A stretch of DNA of 64,000 nucleotides from Mycobacterium stomatepiae (GTDB lineage: Bacteria > Actinomycetota > Actinomycetes > Mycobacteriales > Mycobacteriaceae), in contig NZ_AP022587.1 of the NCBI RefSeq assembly GCF_010731715.1, positions 5,332,001-5,396,000 on the forward strand. Direction: 5' to 3'. This document shows, piece by piece, positions 48,960 through 58,395 of this stretch (its first letter is position 1; each line of letters begins with the position of its first letter). The notes beneath the pieces were generated by a model. The model had not been told where the DNA came from, ran no database searches, and saw nothing but the letters and a program-made list of their open reading frames with translations. Made by a program: the position numbers and the translations under genes.

Positions 48960-50207
48960 TTACGGCGCGGAATCTTCAGCAAACTCTGGCGCGCGATCGA
49001 GTTCGCGCAGCGACGGCAGCGCGCACGCGATCAGGCCGATCGCGATGATCGGCGCCGCCAGCGTCAGGAATGTCACCCGCAGCCCCGCGGTGTCGGCGAG
49101 CGGCCCGGCCACTAGCAACCCCAACGGGCCCGCGGCGAGCGTCAGTCCCGTCATCACGCCGACCACTCGACCGCGCAGGTGTTGCGGGGCCCGGGTCTGC
49201 ATCATGTAGTTGTAGATCGGCTGGATCGGCCCGTAAACCAAGCCCGTCAGCCCGCACAGCACCAGGATCACCGGCAGTGGTGGCAGGAACGCGATCCCGA
49301 CCGACGCGGCACCGAAGGTGAGCGTCGCGGTCAGCACGGCCGTGCGCCGCCGCATGTGTTTCGACAGCACGGCGTAGCCCAGCGCGCCGGCCACGCCGCC
49401 GACCCCGAGCGCCATCAGCGCCCAACCCAACTCGGCTGGTTCACGACGATCGCTGAAGTACTTGGGAAACAGCACGCTTTCCATCGCCAGGTACAGCGCG
49501 GTGACAACCAGATCGATCAGGCCGAGCGTCCGCAGCACCCGCATGTTCCAGACGAACCGCATGCCCTCGGCGACTCCGGACACCAGCCCGCCGGGCCGCG
49601 TCGCGTGGTGTGGCTTGCCGATGCCCTCGAGCCGCAGCGCGCCAATTGCCAAGAAAGACAACAAGAATAAGAACGCCGTGATCCACATCGTGTTCACACC
49701 GCCGACCGTGGCGATCATCAAGCCGCCGATGCCGGGGCCCAAGATGTAAGCCAGGTTGAGAATCGCTTCGTACCCGCTGTTGGTACGGTCCAGCGGCCAG
49801 CCGGCGCGGGTGGCGGCCTCGGGCAGCATCGACTGACGCGCCGTGGTCCCGGCCGGGTCGAAAGCGGCCGAACAGAAGGCCAAGACGGCCAGCTCGACGA
49901 CATTGAGCGCGTTCGCGCCGAACAGCCAGGCGATCAGCGGGACCGCCGCCACGGCCGTGCCCGACAGCGAATCGGAGACCAGCGAAATGCGGCGCCGGCC
50001 GAAAAAGTCGACCGCGGTGCCGGCGACCAACGTGGAGAGCACGAGTGGCACGGTCATCGCCGCGGCCACGATCGATGCGTCGCCGGCGCTGCCGTGACGC
50101 TGCAGTGCCAGCCAGGGGAAGGCAACCAGGGAGACGCCGGTACCCGCGGTCGCCATCAACGTGGCGAACAGAATTAGGAGAGCCGGACCGCGGCTGGAAT
50201 GTGTCAT
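48960..50207 (-). CDS. tap: MFS efflux pump Tap (Rv1258c type)
   Basis: A 415-residue 12-helix exporter starting MTHSSRGPALLILFATLMAT. Motif A-like DFFGRRRISLVSD follows helix 2. The sequence includes PEAATRAGWPLDRTNSGYEA and the central-loop RPGGLVSGVAEGMRFVW typical of the mycobacterial Tap group. Tap exports tetracycline, aminoglycosides and spectinomycin and contributes to intrinsic and macrophage-induced drug tolerance. In M. tuberculosis it belongs to the WhiB7 regulon; I could not confirm a WhiB7 site here. It lies ten bases upstream of the FAD oxidase on the same strand. Confidence 0.9.
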   Translation of the reverse strand: MTHSSRGPALLILFATLMATAGTGVSLVAFPWLALQRHGSAGDASIVAAAMTVPLVLSTLVAGTAVDFFGRRRISLVSDSLSGTAVAAVPLIAWLFGANALNVVELAVLAFCSAAFDPAGTTARQSMLPEAATRAGWPLDRTNSGYEAILNLAYILGPGIGGLMIATVGGVNTMWITAFLFLLSFLAIGALRLEGIGKPHHATRPGGLVSGVAEGMRFVWNMRVLRTLGLIDLVVTALYLAMESVLFPKYFSDRREPAELGWALMALGVGGVAGALGYAVLSKHMRRRTAVLTATLTFGAASVGIAFLPPLPVILVLCGLTGLVYGPIQPIYNYMMQTRAPQHLRGRVVGVMTGLTLAAGPLGLLVAGPLADTAGLRVTFLTLAAPIIAIGLIACALPSLRELDRAPEFAEDSAP

Positions 50208-50277
50208 GAATATCGCGGCTGAATCTAACGCCAAAGCGTTCGCGGGACCACCGAATTTCGTGGTCGCTATCGACTGA

Positions 50278-51123
50278 ATGCAGGATGTTCATGTGCTTGT
50301 TCACCCGAATACCGGATTGGCATTCGATTCGCCGGTTGAGCCCGGCAGCGGATGGCCCGGCGATCTGGCCGTACCGCTCACCCCGAAGGCCGCCGACGCG
50401 GCGCAGGTTCGGGCGCTCGCCGGTGCGGCCGGCTCGATTCCGGATTTGGACGCGCTGGTCAGCGTCTGTCGCGCCTGCCCGCGGCTGGTCACCTGGCGTG
50501 AGGATGTCGCCGTGGCGAAACGGCGCGCGTTTGCCGACCAGCCGTATTGGGGCCGGCCGGTTCCGGGTTGGGGGTCGCAGCGGCCGCGTATCTTCATCGT
50601 CGGGCTGGCCCCGGCCGCGCACGGCGCCAACCGAACCGGGCGAATGTTCACCGGTGACCGGTCCGGCGATCAGCTGTACGCCGCCCTGTACCGGGCCGGA
50701 CTGGTGAACCAGCCGACCAGCGTGGACGCCGCAGACGGATTGCAGACCAAGCAGATTCGGATCTCCGCGCCGGTGCGATGCGCGCCGCCGGCCAACGCCC
50801 CGACCCCGGCCGAGCGCGACACCTGTTGGCCGTGGCTGGAAGCCGAATGGCGGCTGGTGTCCGAGCAAGTCCGCGTCGTCGTCGCCCTGGGCGGGTTCGG
50901 CTGGCAGATCGCGCTGCGGCTGCCTGGCGCCTTGGACATGCGAGCGACGAGGGGGACGTCCAAACCGCGGTTCGGCCATGGCGCCGTCGCCGAGTTGCCG
51001 TCGGGCGTGCGTTTGTTGGGGTGCTACCACCCGAGCCAGCAAAACATGTTCACCGGTAGGCTGACTCCGGCAATGCTGGACGATGTTTTTTTTCAAGCCA
51101 AGAAGCTGGCAGGGATTAAGTGA
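50278..51123 (+). CDS. udgB: Type 5 uracil-DNA glycosylase UdgB
   Basis: Removes uracil, and in this family also hypoxanthine and ethenocytosine, from double-stranded DNA. The product has 281 residues. Iron-sulfur Cys are at 64, 67, 168 and 183. Motif 1 is [10 protein letters not shown] (109-118), lacking the polar catalytic residue of other families as expected for family 5. Motif 2 is HPSQQN at 251-256. ATG at 50278 gives a product slightly shorter than the M. tuberculosis protein (299). The stop overlaps the start of the next gene (GTGA). Confidence 0.93.
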   Translation: MQDVHVLVHPNTGLAFDSPVEPGSGWPGDLAVPLTPKAADAAQVRALAGAAGSIPDLDALVSVCRACPRLVTWREDVAVAKRRAFADQPYWGRPVPGWGSQRPRIFIVGLAPAAHGANRTGRMFTGDRSGDQLYAALYRAGLVNQPTSVDAADGLQTKQIRISAPVRCAPPANAPTPAERDTCWPWLEAEWRLVSEQVRVVVALGGFGWQIALRLPGALDMRATRGTSKPRFGHGAVAELPSGVRLLGCYHPSQQNMFTGRLTPAMLDDVFFQAKKLAGIK

Positions 51124-52250
51124 CCGAAGTATTGATTTCCGGGGCCAGCGTCGCCGGTACAACATTGGCGTATTGGCTTGGACAGCACGGCTATTCGGTT
51201 ACCGTGGTGGAGAGCCATAAGGGGCTGCGCCCGGGCGGACAGGCGATCGATGTGCGGGGCCCGGCGCTGACGGTGCTGGACCGCATGGGGCTGTTGTCCG
51301 CCGCCGCGGAGCGCAGGACCGGCATACGCGGCTCTTCCGTCGTCGACCGCGACGGCAACGAGCTGTCCCGGGACACCGAATCGACGCCCACCGGCGGTCC
51401 CATCGACAACCCCGACATCGAGTTGCTGCGCGACGACTTGGTCGAGTTGCTGTACGAGGCAACCCAGCCCGCGACCGAATACATCTTCAACGACAGCGTT
51501 TCTGCCGTGGTGAACCGCGGGACCGCCGTCGACGTGCGGTTCGAACGTTCGCCGTCGCGCAGCTTCGACCTGCTGATCGGCGCCGACGGCCTGCATTCCA
51601 ATGTCCGCCGACTGGTTTTCGGTCCCGAGGAGCGGTTCATCAAGCGGCTGGGGACGCACGCCGCGATCTTCACCGTGCCCAACTTCCTCAACCTGGACTT
51701 CTGGCAGATGTGGCACTACGGGGACACCACGATGGCAGGTGTCTACAGCGCCCGCAACAACACCGAGGCGCGCGCCATGTTGGGCTTCATGGACACCGAA
51801 CTGCGCATCGACTATCGCGACATCGAAGCTCAGTTCACCGAGGTCGAACGCCGGATGGCCGACGACGGCTGGGTACGCCCGCAGCTGCTGGAGTTCATGC
51901 GTAGCGCACCGGATTTCTACTTCGACGAGATGGCCCAGATCGTGATGGATCACTGGTCGATCGGCCGGGTGGCGCTGGTGGGCGACGCGGCCTACTGCTG
52001 CTCGCCGCTGTCGGGCCAGGGGACCAGTGTCGCGCTGCTGGGCGCCTACATCCTCGCCGGCGAGCTCAAGCGCGTGAGCCAAGCCGACTGGGTCGACCAC
52101 GGAGTCGCCTTTACCAACTACTTCAAGCGCTTTCGCGGCTACACCGAACGGACCCAGTTCCTGGCCACCGACAACATTCCCGGTGGTGCCCCGATATCGC
52201 AGGAGCAGTTCGAGGCGGTCGTGAATTCGATCACGCCCAGCAACTACTAG
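51120..52250 (+). CDS. FAD-dependent monooxygenase (Rv1260 type)
   Basis: A 376-residue aromatic-hydroxylase-like flavoprotein. The N-terminal dinucleotide motif is [20 protein letters not shown] at about residues 6-25. The DG motif is [15 protein letters not shown] near 153, and the GD motif [20 protein letters not shown] near 284. The GTG overlaps the udgB stop by four bases. The substrate is unknown; family members hydroxylate aromatic or tetracycline-like compounds. Length and gene order match the M. tuberculosis gene (372 residues). Confidence 0.9.
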   Translation: MTEVLISGASVAGTTLAYWLGQHGYSVTVVESHKGLRPGGQAIDVRGPALTVLDRMGLLSAAAERRTGIRGSSVVDRDGNELSRDTESTPTGGPIDNPDIELLRDDLVELLYEATQPATEYIFNDSVSAVVNRGTAVDVRFERSPSRSFDLLIGADGLHSNVRRLVFGPEERFIKRLGTHAAIFTVPNFLNLDFWQMWHYGDTTMAGVYSARNNTEARAMLGFMDTELRIDYRDIEAQFTEVERRMADDGWVRPQLLEFMRSAPDFYFDEMAQIVMDHWSIGRVALVGDAAYCCSPLSGQGTSVALLGAYILAGELKRVSQADWVDHGVAFTNYFKRFRGYTERTQFLATDNIPGGAPISQEQFEAVVNSITPSNY

Positions 52251-52288
52251 CCGGGAACGAACACCGCGCCGAATGCGTTGAGGCGATC

Positions 52289-53332
52289 GTGCGTCTTTCC
52301 GTCCTAGATCTCGTCCCGGTACGCACCGATCAGTCGACCGGTGATGCGTTGGCGGCCACCGTGTCACTCGCGCAGACTGCCGACCGCCTGGGCTTTACCC
52401 GATTCTGGGTCGCCGAACACCACAACATGCCTGCGGTCGGCGCGACTAGCCCGCCGGTGCTGCTCGCCTACCTGGCCGCGCAAACGTCACGCGTGCGACT
52501 GGGGTCGGGCGGGGTCATGCTGCCCAACCACGCGCCGCTGGCCGTTGCCGAGCAGTTCGCGCTGCTAGAAGCCGCCGCCCCGGGCCGAATCGACCTGGGC
52601 ATCGGCCGGGCGCCCGGCTCCGACCCGGTGACCTCATACGCGTTGCGTGGCGCCCGCTCAGCCGCCGAGCAGGATCGCGATATCGAGACCTTCCCCGAAT
52701 ACCTCGACGACGTGGCGGCGTTGATGAGCGCGAGTGGTGTGCTGGTCCCGCTGCGCTTGGGCGACTACCGGCTCAAGGCCACCCCCGCCGCCGCCAGCGA
52801 ACCGCGGCTGTGGCTGCTGGGCTCGTCGATGTACTCCGCGCACTTGGCGGCGGCCAAGGGGCTGCCATACGTGTTCGCACATCACTTCTCGGGCAACGGA
52901 ACCGAAGAGGCGCTGGAGGTTTACCGTACGCGGTTTGTGCCCAGCACGTTGACTCCCGAGCCTGTGACGTTCTTGACGGTGAACGCCGCGGTGGCCGAAA
53001 CACGGGATGAGGCAACGGCATTGATGCTGCCCAACTTGCAGATGATGGCGCGGCTGCGTACCGGACAGCCGCTGGGCCCCGTCCCGTTGGTGGAAGAGGC
53101 CCAAGTGGCGGAACTGACGGCAGCCCAACAGCAAATCGTCGACAGCGGGCTGCAGCGCGCCGTCCTCGGAACTCCGGTCCAGGCCGCCGAGCAGGTGCGG
53201 ACGCTGGCCGAGCGGTTCGGGGTCGACGAGGTGATGGTGAACCCGGTCGCGTCGGCCCGTCGCGGCACCGACCCCGCCACCGCGCTGGGGCGGGTCGCAA
53301 CGCTGGAACTGCTGGCTAAGGAATTGTTCTAG
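52289..53332 (+). CDS. LLM-class (luciferase-like) flavin-dependent oxidoreductase
   Basis: A 347-residue bacterial-luciferase-like protein, starting MRLSVLDLVPVRTDQSTGDAL, of the MsnO8 subgroup. Conserved segments are RFWVAEHHNMPAVGATSPPVL and GSGGVMLPNHAPLAVAEQFALL, then GRIDLGIGRAPGSDP. It binds FMN or F420; which one cannot be decided from sequence here. GTG start, 38 bases after the Rv1260-type gene and on the same strand. As remembered, M. tuberculosis has no such gene at this point, so this and the next gene form a small insertion. Confidence 0.88.
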   Translation: MRLSVLDLVPVRTDQSTGDALAATVSLAQTADRLGFTRFWVAEHHNMPAVGATSPPVLLAYLAAQTSRVRLGSGGVMLPNHAPLAVAEQFALLEAAAPGRIDLGIGRAPGSDPVTSYALRGARSAAEQDRDIETFPEYLDDVAALMSASGVLVPLRLGDYRLKATPAAASEPRLWLLGSSMYSAHLAAAKGLPYVFAHHFSGNGTEEALEVYRTRFVPSTLTPEPVTFLTVNAAVAETRDEATALMLPNLQMMARLRTGQPLGPVPLVEEAQVAELTAAQQQIVDSGLQRAVLGTPVQAAEQVRTLAERFGVDEVMVNPVASARRGTDPATALGRVATLELLAKELF

Positions 53333-53335
53333 CGC

Positions 53336-56300
53336 TCAATCGGCTACGCCGGCCTGCTCCGACTTACTCGGATTTGGGTGGGGCAAGCGGTTGCTGATCC
53401 ACTCTTCCAGCTTGGCCGGCGGCAACGGCGGAGTGTGGACGAACCCCTGGGTAATGGTGCAGCCGTAGCGCTGCAGTGCGGTCAATGTGACCTCGTCTTC
53501 GACTCCCTCGGCTACCAGGTCCGCGCCGAGACTGTCAGCCAGCGCGATCGTGGACCGCACGATAGCCACTGATCGTGCGTCCTGAGCCAGCCGCGCCACG
53601 AAGATCCGGTCGAGCTTCAACTCGTCAACCGAGACATCCTGCAACCGCGCCAGCGACGACCAGCCGGTGCCGTAGTCGTCCAACGAAATGCGAACGCCCA
53701 GGCGCCGCAGCTCGGCCACGGTATTGCGGGACCGCACCGAGTCGACGAGCGCACTTTCGGTGATCTCGACGATCAGCGCGTTCGCCGGCAAACCGCGGGC
53801 CCACAACAGCCTTTCGATCGAGCCGACGAGCTCGAGGTCGAGCAGGTTCGTCGTCGCCAGGTTCACCGAGACGGACGAGGTGATGCCCTTTTCACGCCAA
53901 TACTGGATCTGAGTGAGAGCGAGTTTGAGAGTCCGGTCGGCGATCTTGCGCATCAGCCCGGCGCGTTCGGCGGCGGGCAGGAATTCTTCGGGCAGCAGCA
54001 CCCCGCGAGTGGGATGATTCCACCGCACCAGTGCCTCGACACTGTGCACGCTGCCGTCGCTCGTGTTGACCTTGGGCTGGTAGTACAACGTCGGTTCCTC
54101 GCCTTCGAACAGCGCGGTGCGCAATTCCTCGATGAGGTTGGGGTCGGCGTCGCGGTACATCTCGAATGCCGAGTCGTACACCGCGATCTTGCCCATCGCG
54201 GATTTGGCGTGTGGCATCGCCGCCTCGGCGCGACCGAGCAGCTCTTGCGGATTCTCACAATGGTCGGGGTACAACGCGATAGCGATGCGTGCATCGACGC
54301 GCACGGTGATTGGATCCAATGCGAATGGCTCGCTCAAGGATTCGAGCAAGTGACCCGCCTGGGCGCGGGCGCCGATCAGGTCGCATCCCTCCGTCAGCAG
54401 GATCGCGAATTCGTCATCGCTCACCCGCGCCAGGAGATCCTCGTGTCGCACGCTGTTGGCGAGTCGATCCGCGATGTGGCGCAGCAGCTCATCGCCGAAC
54501 CGGCGGCCCAGTGAGTCGCTGATCTCGTCGATCTCGTAGAGCTTCACCAACAGCAATGCCTTGCGCGACGTTGTCTTGAGAGCCGCGGCGAGTTCTGTCG
54601 GGGAGTCGGACAACGAGGTCAATGCGGTGGCCAGCGATCGCCGGTTGGGCAACGTCGTCAACTCGTCGGTCATGGCGTGCTTGTAGCTTTCGGCCATCAT
54701 GCTGGCATCGCGCAACGTCAGGGAAAATCGGACGGCGGCCGCCACCAGACTCAACGCCGCCAAAGCCGTTGCAAATCGCGAGTTTTCGTCCACGACGATT
54801 ATCGCCAGCGCGATGGCCGTGCACGCCACCGGCACGGCATAGGAGCCGAAGCCACGCTTGAGCTCGGGCACCGCCGCCGGGGCGGGCGCCCAGCTGGCCA
54901 TTGTCACCAGCAGCGACGCTGCGGGCCAGGCCGCATCCAGCATGGTGCCAACCCGGTATGAGCCCGCCGAGGTCTCGAAGAGGTAGACGGTGTCGGCGAG
55001 CGCAAACCCAAGCAGCCCACCGACCAGCAGCATCCAGCGGAATTCGTTGCGCCAGCCGACCATTGGCAGGATGCCGGCGGCCAGGGCCACCAGCACCAGA
55101 TCGCCCCACGGATACAGCAGTCCCACCAGAACGGTGTCCGGTGCCCGAGTCGCGGCCGCGTGGAAGGGTCCGTTGCGCAGGGCCGCGCCCAATGCGGCGA
55201 TGGCCAAACCGCACACCAGGGGATCGAGCCGGATAGGAATCGGTACGGCGGCCAGTCGTGCCCGCACCAGCAACAGCAGCCCGAGGTAGACGAACGGGTA
55301 GAACGCGAGGTACTCCGCGTCGGCCGCCGACGGTGACTGCCCGTCGGGAACCTGCAGAAGGTAGACGACGTCACCGATTGCCGAGCTTGCCATGCCGATC
55401 GCGATCAGCAGCCAGGCCAGCCGATCGGTCTCGACGCGGTAGGCGCGTGCGGCAATCAGCCCGGCCGCCAATATGTTCAATGCCGCATACAGAGAATTGG
55501 TGAAGAAAACGCTCTTGGCATTGAGACCGGCGATGCTCGTCGCGGTGAAAGCCAGCACGCTAATTGCCAATATCGCCATGGCAATTCGCACCGGCGCCGG
55601 TGCCCATCCCAGGTCTTCGGACTGGTCGCGGGATTGGTCGGACGTCGAGGCCTTGGGCTCCCCGCGGGAGATGCGTGGCGAGCCGGGTACGCCCGAGGCC
55701 GCTGTCGAAATGGGCACCCATTCTGCCAGTTTGGCGGGAAAAGCCGATATCGCCGATACCGCCGACTCGCTCGACCGCGGGAACGTATAGGAAAACGGAA
55801 CGTCCGGCACAAAGCTGCGGACGCATTGGCCGCCTTCACGTTTGGCGGTATACATGGCCAGGTCGGCGTGCCGCAGCAGCTGGTCGACGGTGCATGTCGA
55901 CGTCGCAGTGGCCACCGTGAAGCCGATGCTCGGGCGAACCGCGACGGGCACGCCGTCGATCACGATCGGGGCGCTGAACGCCTCAAGCACGTCATGCGCG
56001 GCGGCCTGGGAGTCTTCGACGGACCCTTCCAGCAGCACCGCGAATTCGTCGCCGCCCAGACGGGCGATGAGGCCGTTGTTGTGCAGGGCAGCGTTGAGCC
56101 GCCCGGCGACCCGGATCAGCAGTTCGTCGCCGGCGGGATGTCCCAAGCCGTCGTTGACCGCTTTGAAGTTGTCGAGATCGAGGCACAGCACCGCGATCGG
56201 AGGTGCATCCTCGCTTCGCGAGGCGACGGCATCTTCGAGGCGATGCAGAAAATGCGGCCTATTCGCCAGGCCGGTCAGGCTGTCCCGGAATGCTTCCCGC

Positions 56301-57301
56301 GCGACCGAGGACAACAGGTCCTGGTTTTCGGCGAGCGCGATGAATTGCCGGACTAGCACCGCGCCCACGAGTATCGCCAGCAGGGTAGTCAGTACTCCCT
56401 GCTGCTCACTGACGATGGCGCCGAACCCGACGACCGCGGCCAGCGACAGCGGCAGGTACGGCAGCCACAGCAGAGTGCGTGACAGCACCTCGCTGCGCGA
56501 ACCGGTGTCCGACACGGTTTCGTCGACACTGGCCAGGGCGCCCAGCGTGAGCATGCACAATCCGGCCACCCGGCCCAGGTCACCCAGGCCACCAAGGTGA
56601 TAGCTGCCGATCCCGGTGTCGAACACCATCGTGATGTCGGCGATGCTGATCACCGAGACGCCGGCGGCTACCAGGCTGCGGCTCGGTCGCTCGCCGGGGC
56701 GGCCCCGCGACAGCATCAGGATCGCCGTCGTCAGCAGAATGCCGTCGTTGACCACCTGCGCGACCGTCGCGGTCCGGGAGCCGGTGGTGTCGCGCAGCTG
56801 CTTCTCCAGGACGAACACCCAGGACACCACGAGCAGCGAGGTGACCAGGATCAGACCATCCAGCACCAGCCGCCGCGAACTGTGCCGAGACAGGTTGGAT
56901 AACAGCACCAAAGACGCCATGGCGCCGAATGGCCACAACAGCATCACGATTTCGGCCGCGGCCGGGTGTGAGGCATGATCCAGCTGTGAGCGCACCTCGT
57001 AGAGCGCCCAGATGATTTCGCCGACGGCCCAGCCCAATTGGGCGGTCGCCATCGCCAGCCAGCCGAATCTGCGACGCCGGTCGGCGAAGCGCGCCCCGCG
57101 CAGGCAGCATGCCGTACCGAACAGCAGGCACGCCGCCAACGCAAACTCGTCGACCGGACGAGTCGCGTACGCGCCTTCCCAGTCGCGGATGGACCCAATG
57201 ACGATCATCAGCCCGGCGACGCCGTATCCCGTGACGACGAGCCGACCGACGCGCGCGGACAGCCCGAATCGCTGCCACGGAATTCCCGTCCAGCGCTTCA
57301 T
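53336..57301 (-). CDS. Cyclic-di-GMP enzyme: two membrane-GGDEF modules and one EAL domain
   Basis: A 1321-residue protein with unusual order. Residues 1-325: membrane helices. About 335-495: GGDEF domain 1 with intact RLGGDEF (414-420). A hydrophilic linker (500-565) follows. Residues 570-860: a second set of about nine helices. About 875-1045: GGDEF domain 2, degenerate at the signature (RVSDDEF, 959-965). About 1055-1305: EAL domain with VEALVRW (1088-1094), NLATTN, EITES, DDYGTG (1208-1213), KLD and EGVE, so phosphodiesterase residues are present. No RxxD inhibitory site precedes GGDEF 1. It probably makes and breaks cyclic di-GMP in response to a membrane signal. The frame is intact over 4 kb, and I see no M. 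tuberculosis equivalent. Confidence 0.92.
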   Translation of the reverse strand: MKRWTGIPWQRFGLSARVGRLVVTGYGVAGLMIVIGSIRDWEGAYATRPVDEFALAACLLFGTACCLRGARFADRRRRFGWLAMATAQLGWAVGEIIWALYEVRSQLDHASHPAAAEIVMLLWPFGAMASLVLLSNLSRHSSRRLVLDGLILVTSLLVVSWVFVLEKQLRDTTGSRTATVAQVVNDGILLTTAILMLSRGRPGERPSRSLVAAGVSVISIADITMVFDTGIGSYHLGGLGDLGRVAGLCMLTLGALASVDETVSDTGSRSEVLSRTLLWLPYLPLSLAAVVGFGAIVSEQQGVLTTLLAILVGAVLVRQFIALAENQDLLSSVAREAFRDSLTGLANRPHFLHRLEDAVASRSEDAPPIAVLCLDLDNFKAVNDGLGHPAGDELLIRVAGRLNAALHNNGLIARLGGDEFAVLLEGSVEDSQAAAHDVLEAFSAPIVIDGVPVAVRPSIGFTVATATSTCTVDQLLRHADLAMYTAKREGGQCVRSFVPDVPFSYTFPRSSESAVSAISAFPAKLAEWVPISTAASGVPGSPRISRGEPKASTSDQSRDQSEDLGWAPAPVRIAMAILAISVLAFTATSIAGLNAKSVFFTNSLYAALNILAAGLIAARAYRVETDRLAWLLIAIGMASSAIGDVVYLLQVPDGQSPSAADAEYLAFYPFVYLGLLLLVRARLAAVPIPIRLDPLVCGLAIAALGAALRNGPFHAAATRAPDTVLVGLLYPWGDLVLVALAAGILPMVGWRNEFRWMLLVGGLLGFALADTVYLFETSAGSYRVGTMLDAAWPAASLLVTMASWAPAPAAVPELKRGFGSYAVPVACTAIALAIIVVDENSRFATALAALSLVAAAVRFSLTLRDASMMAESYKHAMTDELTTLPNRRSLATALTSLSDSPTELAAALKTTSRKALLLVKLYEIDEISDSLGRRFGDELLRHIADRLANSVRHEDLLARVSDDEFAILLTEGCDLIGARAQAGHLLESLSEPFALDPITVRVDARIAIALYPDHCENPQELLGRAEAAMPHAKSAMGKIAVYDSAFEMYRDADPNLIEELRTALFEGEEPTLYYQPKVNTSDGSVHSVEALVRWNHPTRGVLLPEEFLPAAERAGLMRKIADRTLKLALTQIQYWREKGITSSVSVNLATTNLLDLELVGSIERLLWARGLPANALIVEITESALVDSVRSRNTVAELRRLGVRISLDDYGTGWSSLARLQDVSVDELKLDRIFVARLAQDARSVAIVRSTIALADSLGADLVAEGVEDEVTLTALQRYGCTITQGFVHTPPLPPAKLEEWISNRLPHPNPSKSEQAGVAD

Positions 57302-57415
57302 TGCCGCTCCAGCCGATCTGTTCCCCCGCGGCGAACGCGTGGAGGCTTCACCACTGCATGGGCAGAATAAACGTCTCCGATGACTTAGCTGGTGCTTTTG
57401 TGCAGCTTGGTGCCG

Positions 57416-57865
57416 CTAGGCGGGCGTCAGCGCGACGATCGGGATCGGCCGCGACGTCCGGCTCTGATAGCCGTCGTACCGGTTGGCGTTGTTCTTGTTG
57501 ACGATCTGCCACAGCCGCGCGTAGTCGGGGTCGTCCGGGCCGATGCTGCGCGCGGTGACTGCGAACCGCTTGGAGCCCACGTTGATCTCGCATTCCGGAC
57601 GTTTGCGCAGGTTGTGATACCAGCCGGGGGCGGAGTCGCTACCGCCGTAGGACGCGACGACCAGGTAGGAGTCGCCGTCCTTGGCGTAGGTCAGCGTGGA
57701 CGAGCGCTGCTGGCCCGTCTTGGCGCCGATCGTGTGCAACAGCAGGCTGTCGGGCATGCCGGGTACATGGTGGCCGATCCGGCCGTCGGTTTTCCGGTAC
57801 AGCGAGTCGTGAATACGCAGCAGCGGGGCCAGAAAGATCCGCTCCAGCGTGGTGAGGTTGCTCAT
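57416..57865 (-). CDS. Deazaflavin (F420)-dependent nitroreductase-family protein (Rv1261c)
   Basis: A 149-residue member of the Ddn/FDOR-B family, equal in length to Rv1261c. It starts MSNLTTLERIFLAPLLRIHD. The cofactor region reads LLLHTIGAKTGQQRSSTLTY, followed by YLVVASYGGSDSAPGWYHNL and a C-terminal YDGYQSRTSRPIPIVAL. These enzymes use reduced F420 to reduce quinones, nitro compounds or lipids. It lies ten bases downstream of the HIT gene on the same strand. The longer frame upstream is an out-of-frame shadow of that gene. Confidence 0.9.
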   Translation of the reverse strand: MSNLTTLERIFLAPLLRIHDSLYRKTDGRIGHHVPGMPDSLLLHTIGAKTGQQRSSTLTYAKDGDSYLVVASYGGSDSAPGWYHNLRKRPECEINVGSKRFAVTARSIGPDDPDYARLWQIVNKNNANRYDGYQSRTSRPIPIVALTPA

Positions 57866-57875
57866 GAACTCAGTT

Positions 57876-58304
57876 CTACTGACTGGCATCGATGCGTGCC
57901 AGCGCGTCGCGCAGGATCTGCCCGGTCGCGTCGCGGTCCGGGTCCCGGCGCAGCAGCATCCCCTTGGCCACCGAGAGCTTGTCGCCGTTGCGGCGGGGGA
58001 GTACGTGCAGGTGGATGTGGAACACCGTCTGGAAAGCCGCGTTGCCGTCGTTGATCCCGATGTTCGTCGCATCGGCCAATTCGGTGGCCTTGGCCGCGCG
58101 GGCGATCCGTTGGCCGATGGTGATCATCTGGGCCAGCGTCTGCGGCGGCGTGTCGGTCAGATCGACGCTGTGCTCCTTGGGGATCACCAGGGTGTGCCCG
58201 CGCGTGAACGGGCGGATGTCGAGGATCGCCAGGTAGGCGTCGTCTTCGTAGATCCGGATGGCCGGGGCCTCCCCGGCGACGATCGCACAGAACACGCAGG
58301 ACAT
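57876..58304 (-). CDS. HIT-family hydrolase (Rv1262c)
   Basis: A 142-residue histidine-triad nucleotide hydrolase. The N-terminal Cys pair C3 and C6 (SCVFC) with later His residues can bind zinc. The triad is HIHLHVLP at about 96-103. Members hydrolyse AMP-linked substrates such as adenosine phosphoramidates. It forms a two-gene operon with the F420-type reductase and is divergent from amiB2. Confidence 0.93.
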   Translation of the reverse strand: MSCVFCAIVAGEAPAIRIYEDDAYLAILDIRPFTRGHTLVIPKEHSVDLTDTPPQTLAQMITIGQRIARAAKATELADATNIGINDGNAAFQTVFHIHLHVLPRRNGDKLSVAKGMLLRRDPDRDATGQILRDALARIDASQ

Positions 58305-58395
58305 GCCGCCACCGTACTGGCTTGCGTTGACCGGTCCGTCTGGCGCCGCCGAACGCCCGCGACGTGACCGGGGCCGCGAGGGCTACGCTGCGGCA

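Noticed and set aside
49441..51165. 574-codon minus-strand frame
   Set aside because: Antisense to udgB and an out-of-frame shadow of tap; composition is typical of a GC-rich shadow frame.
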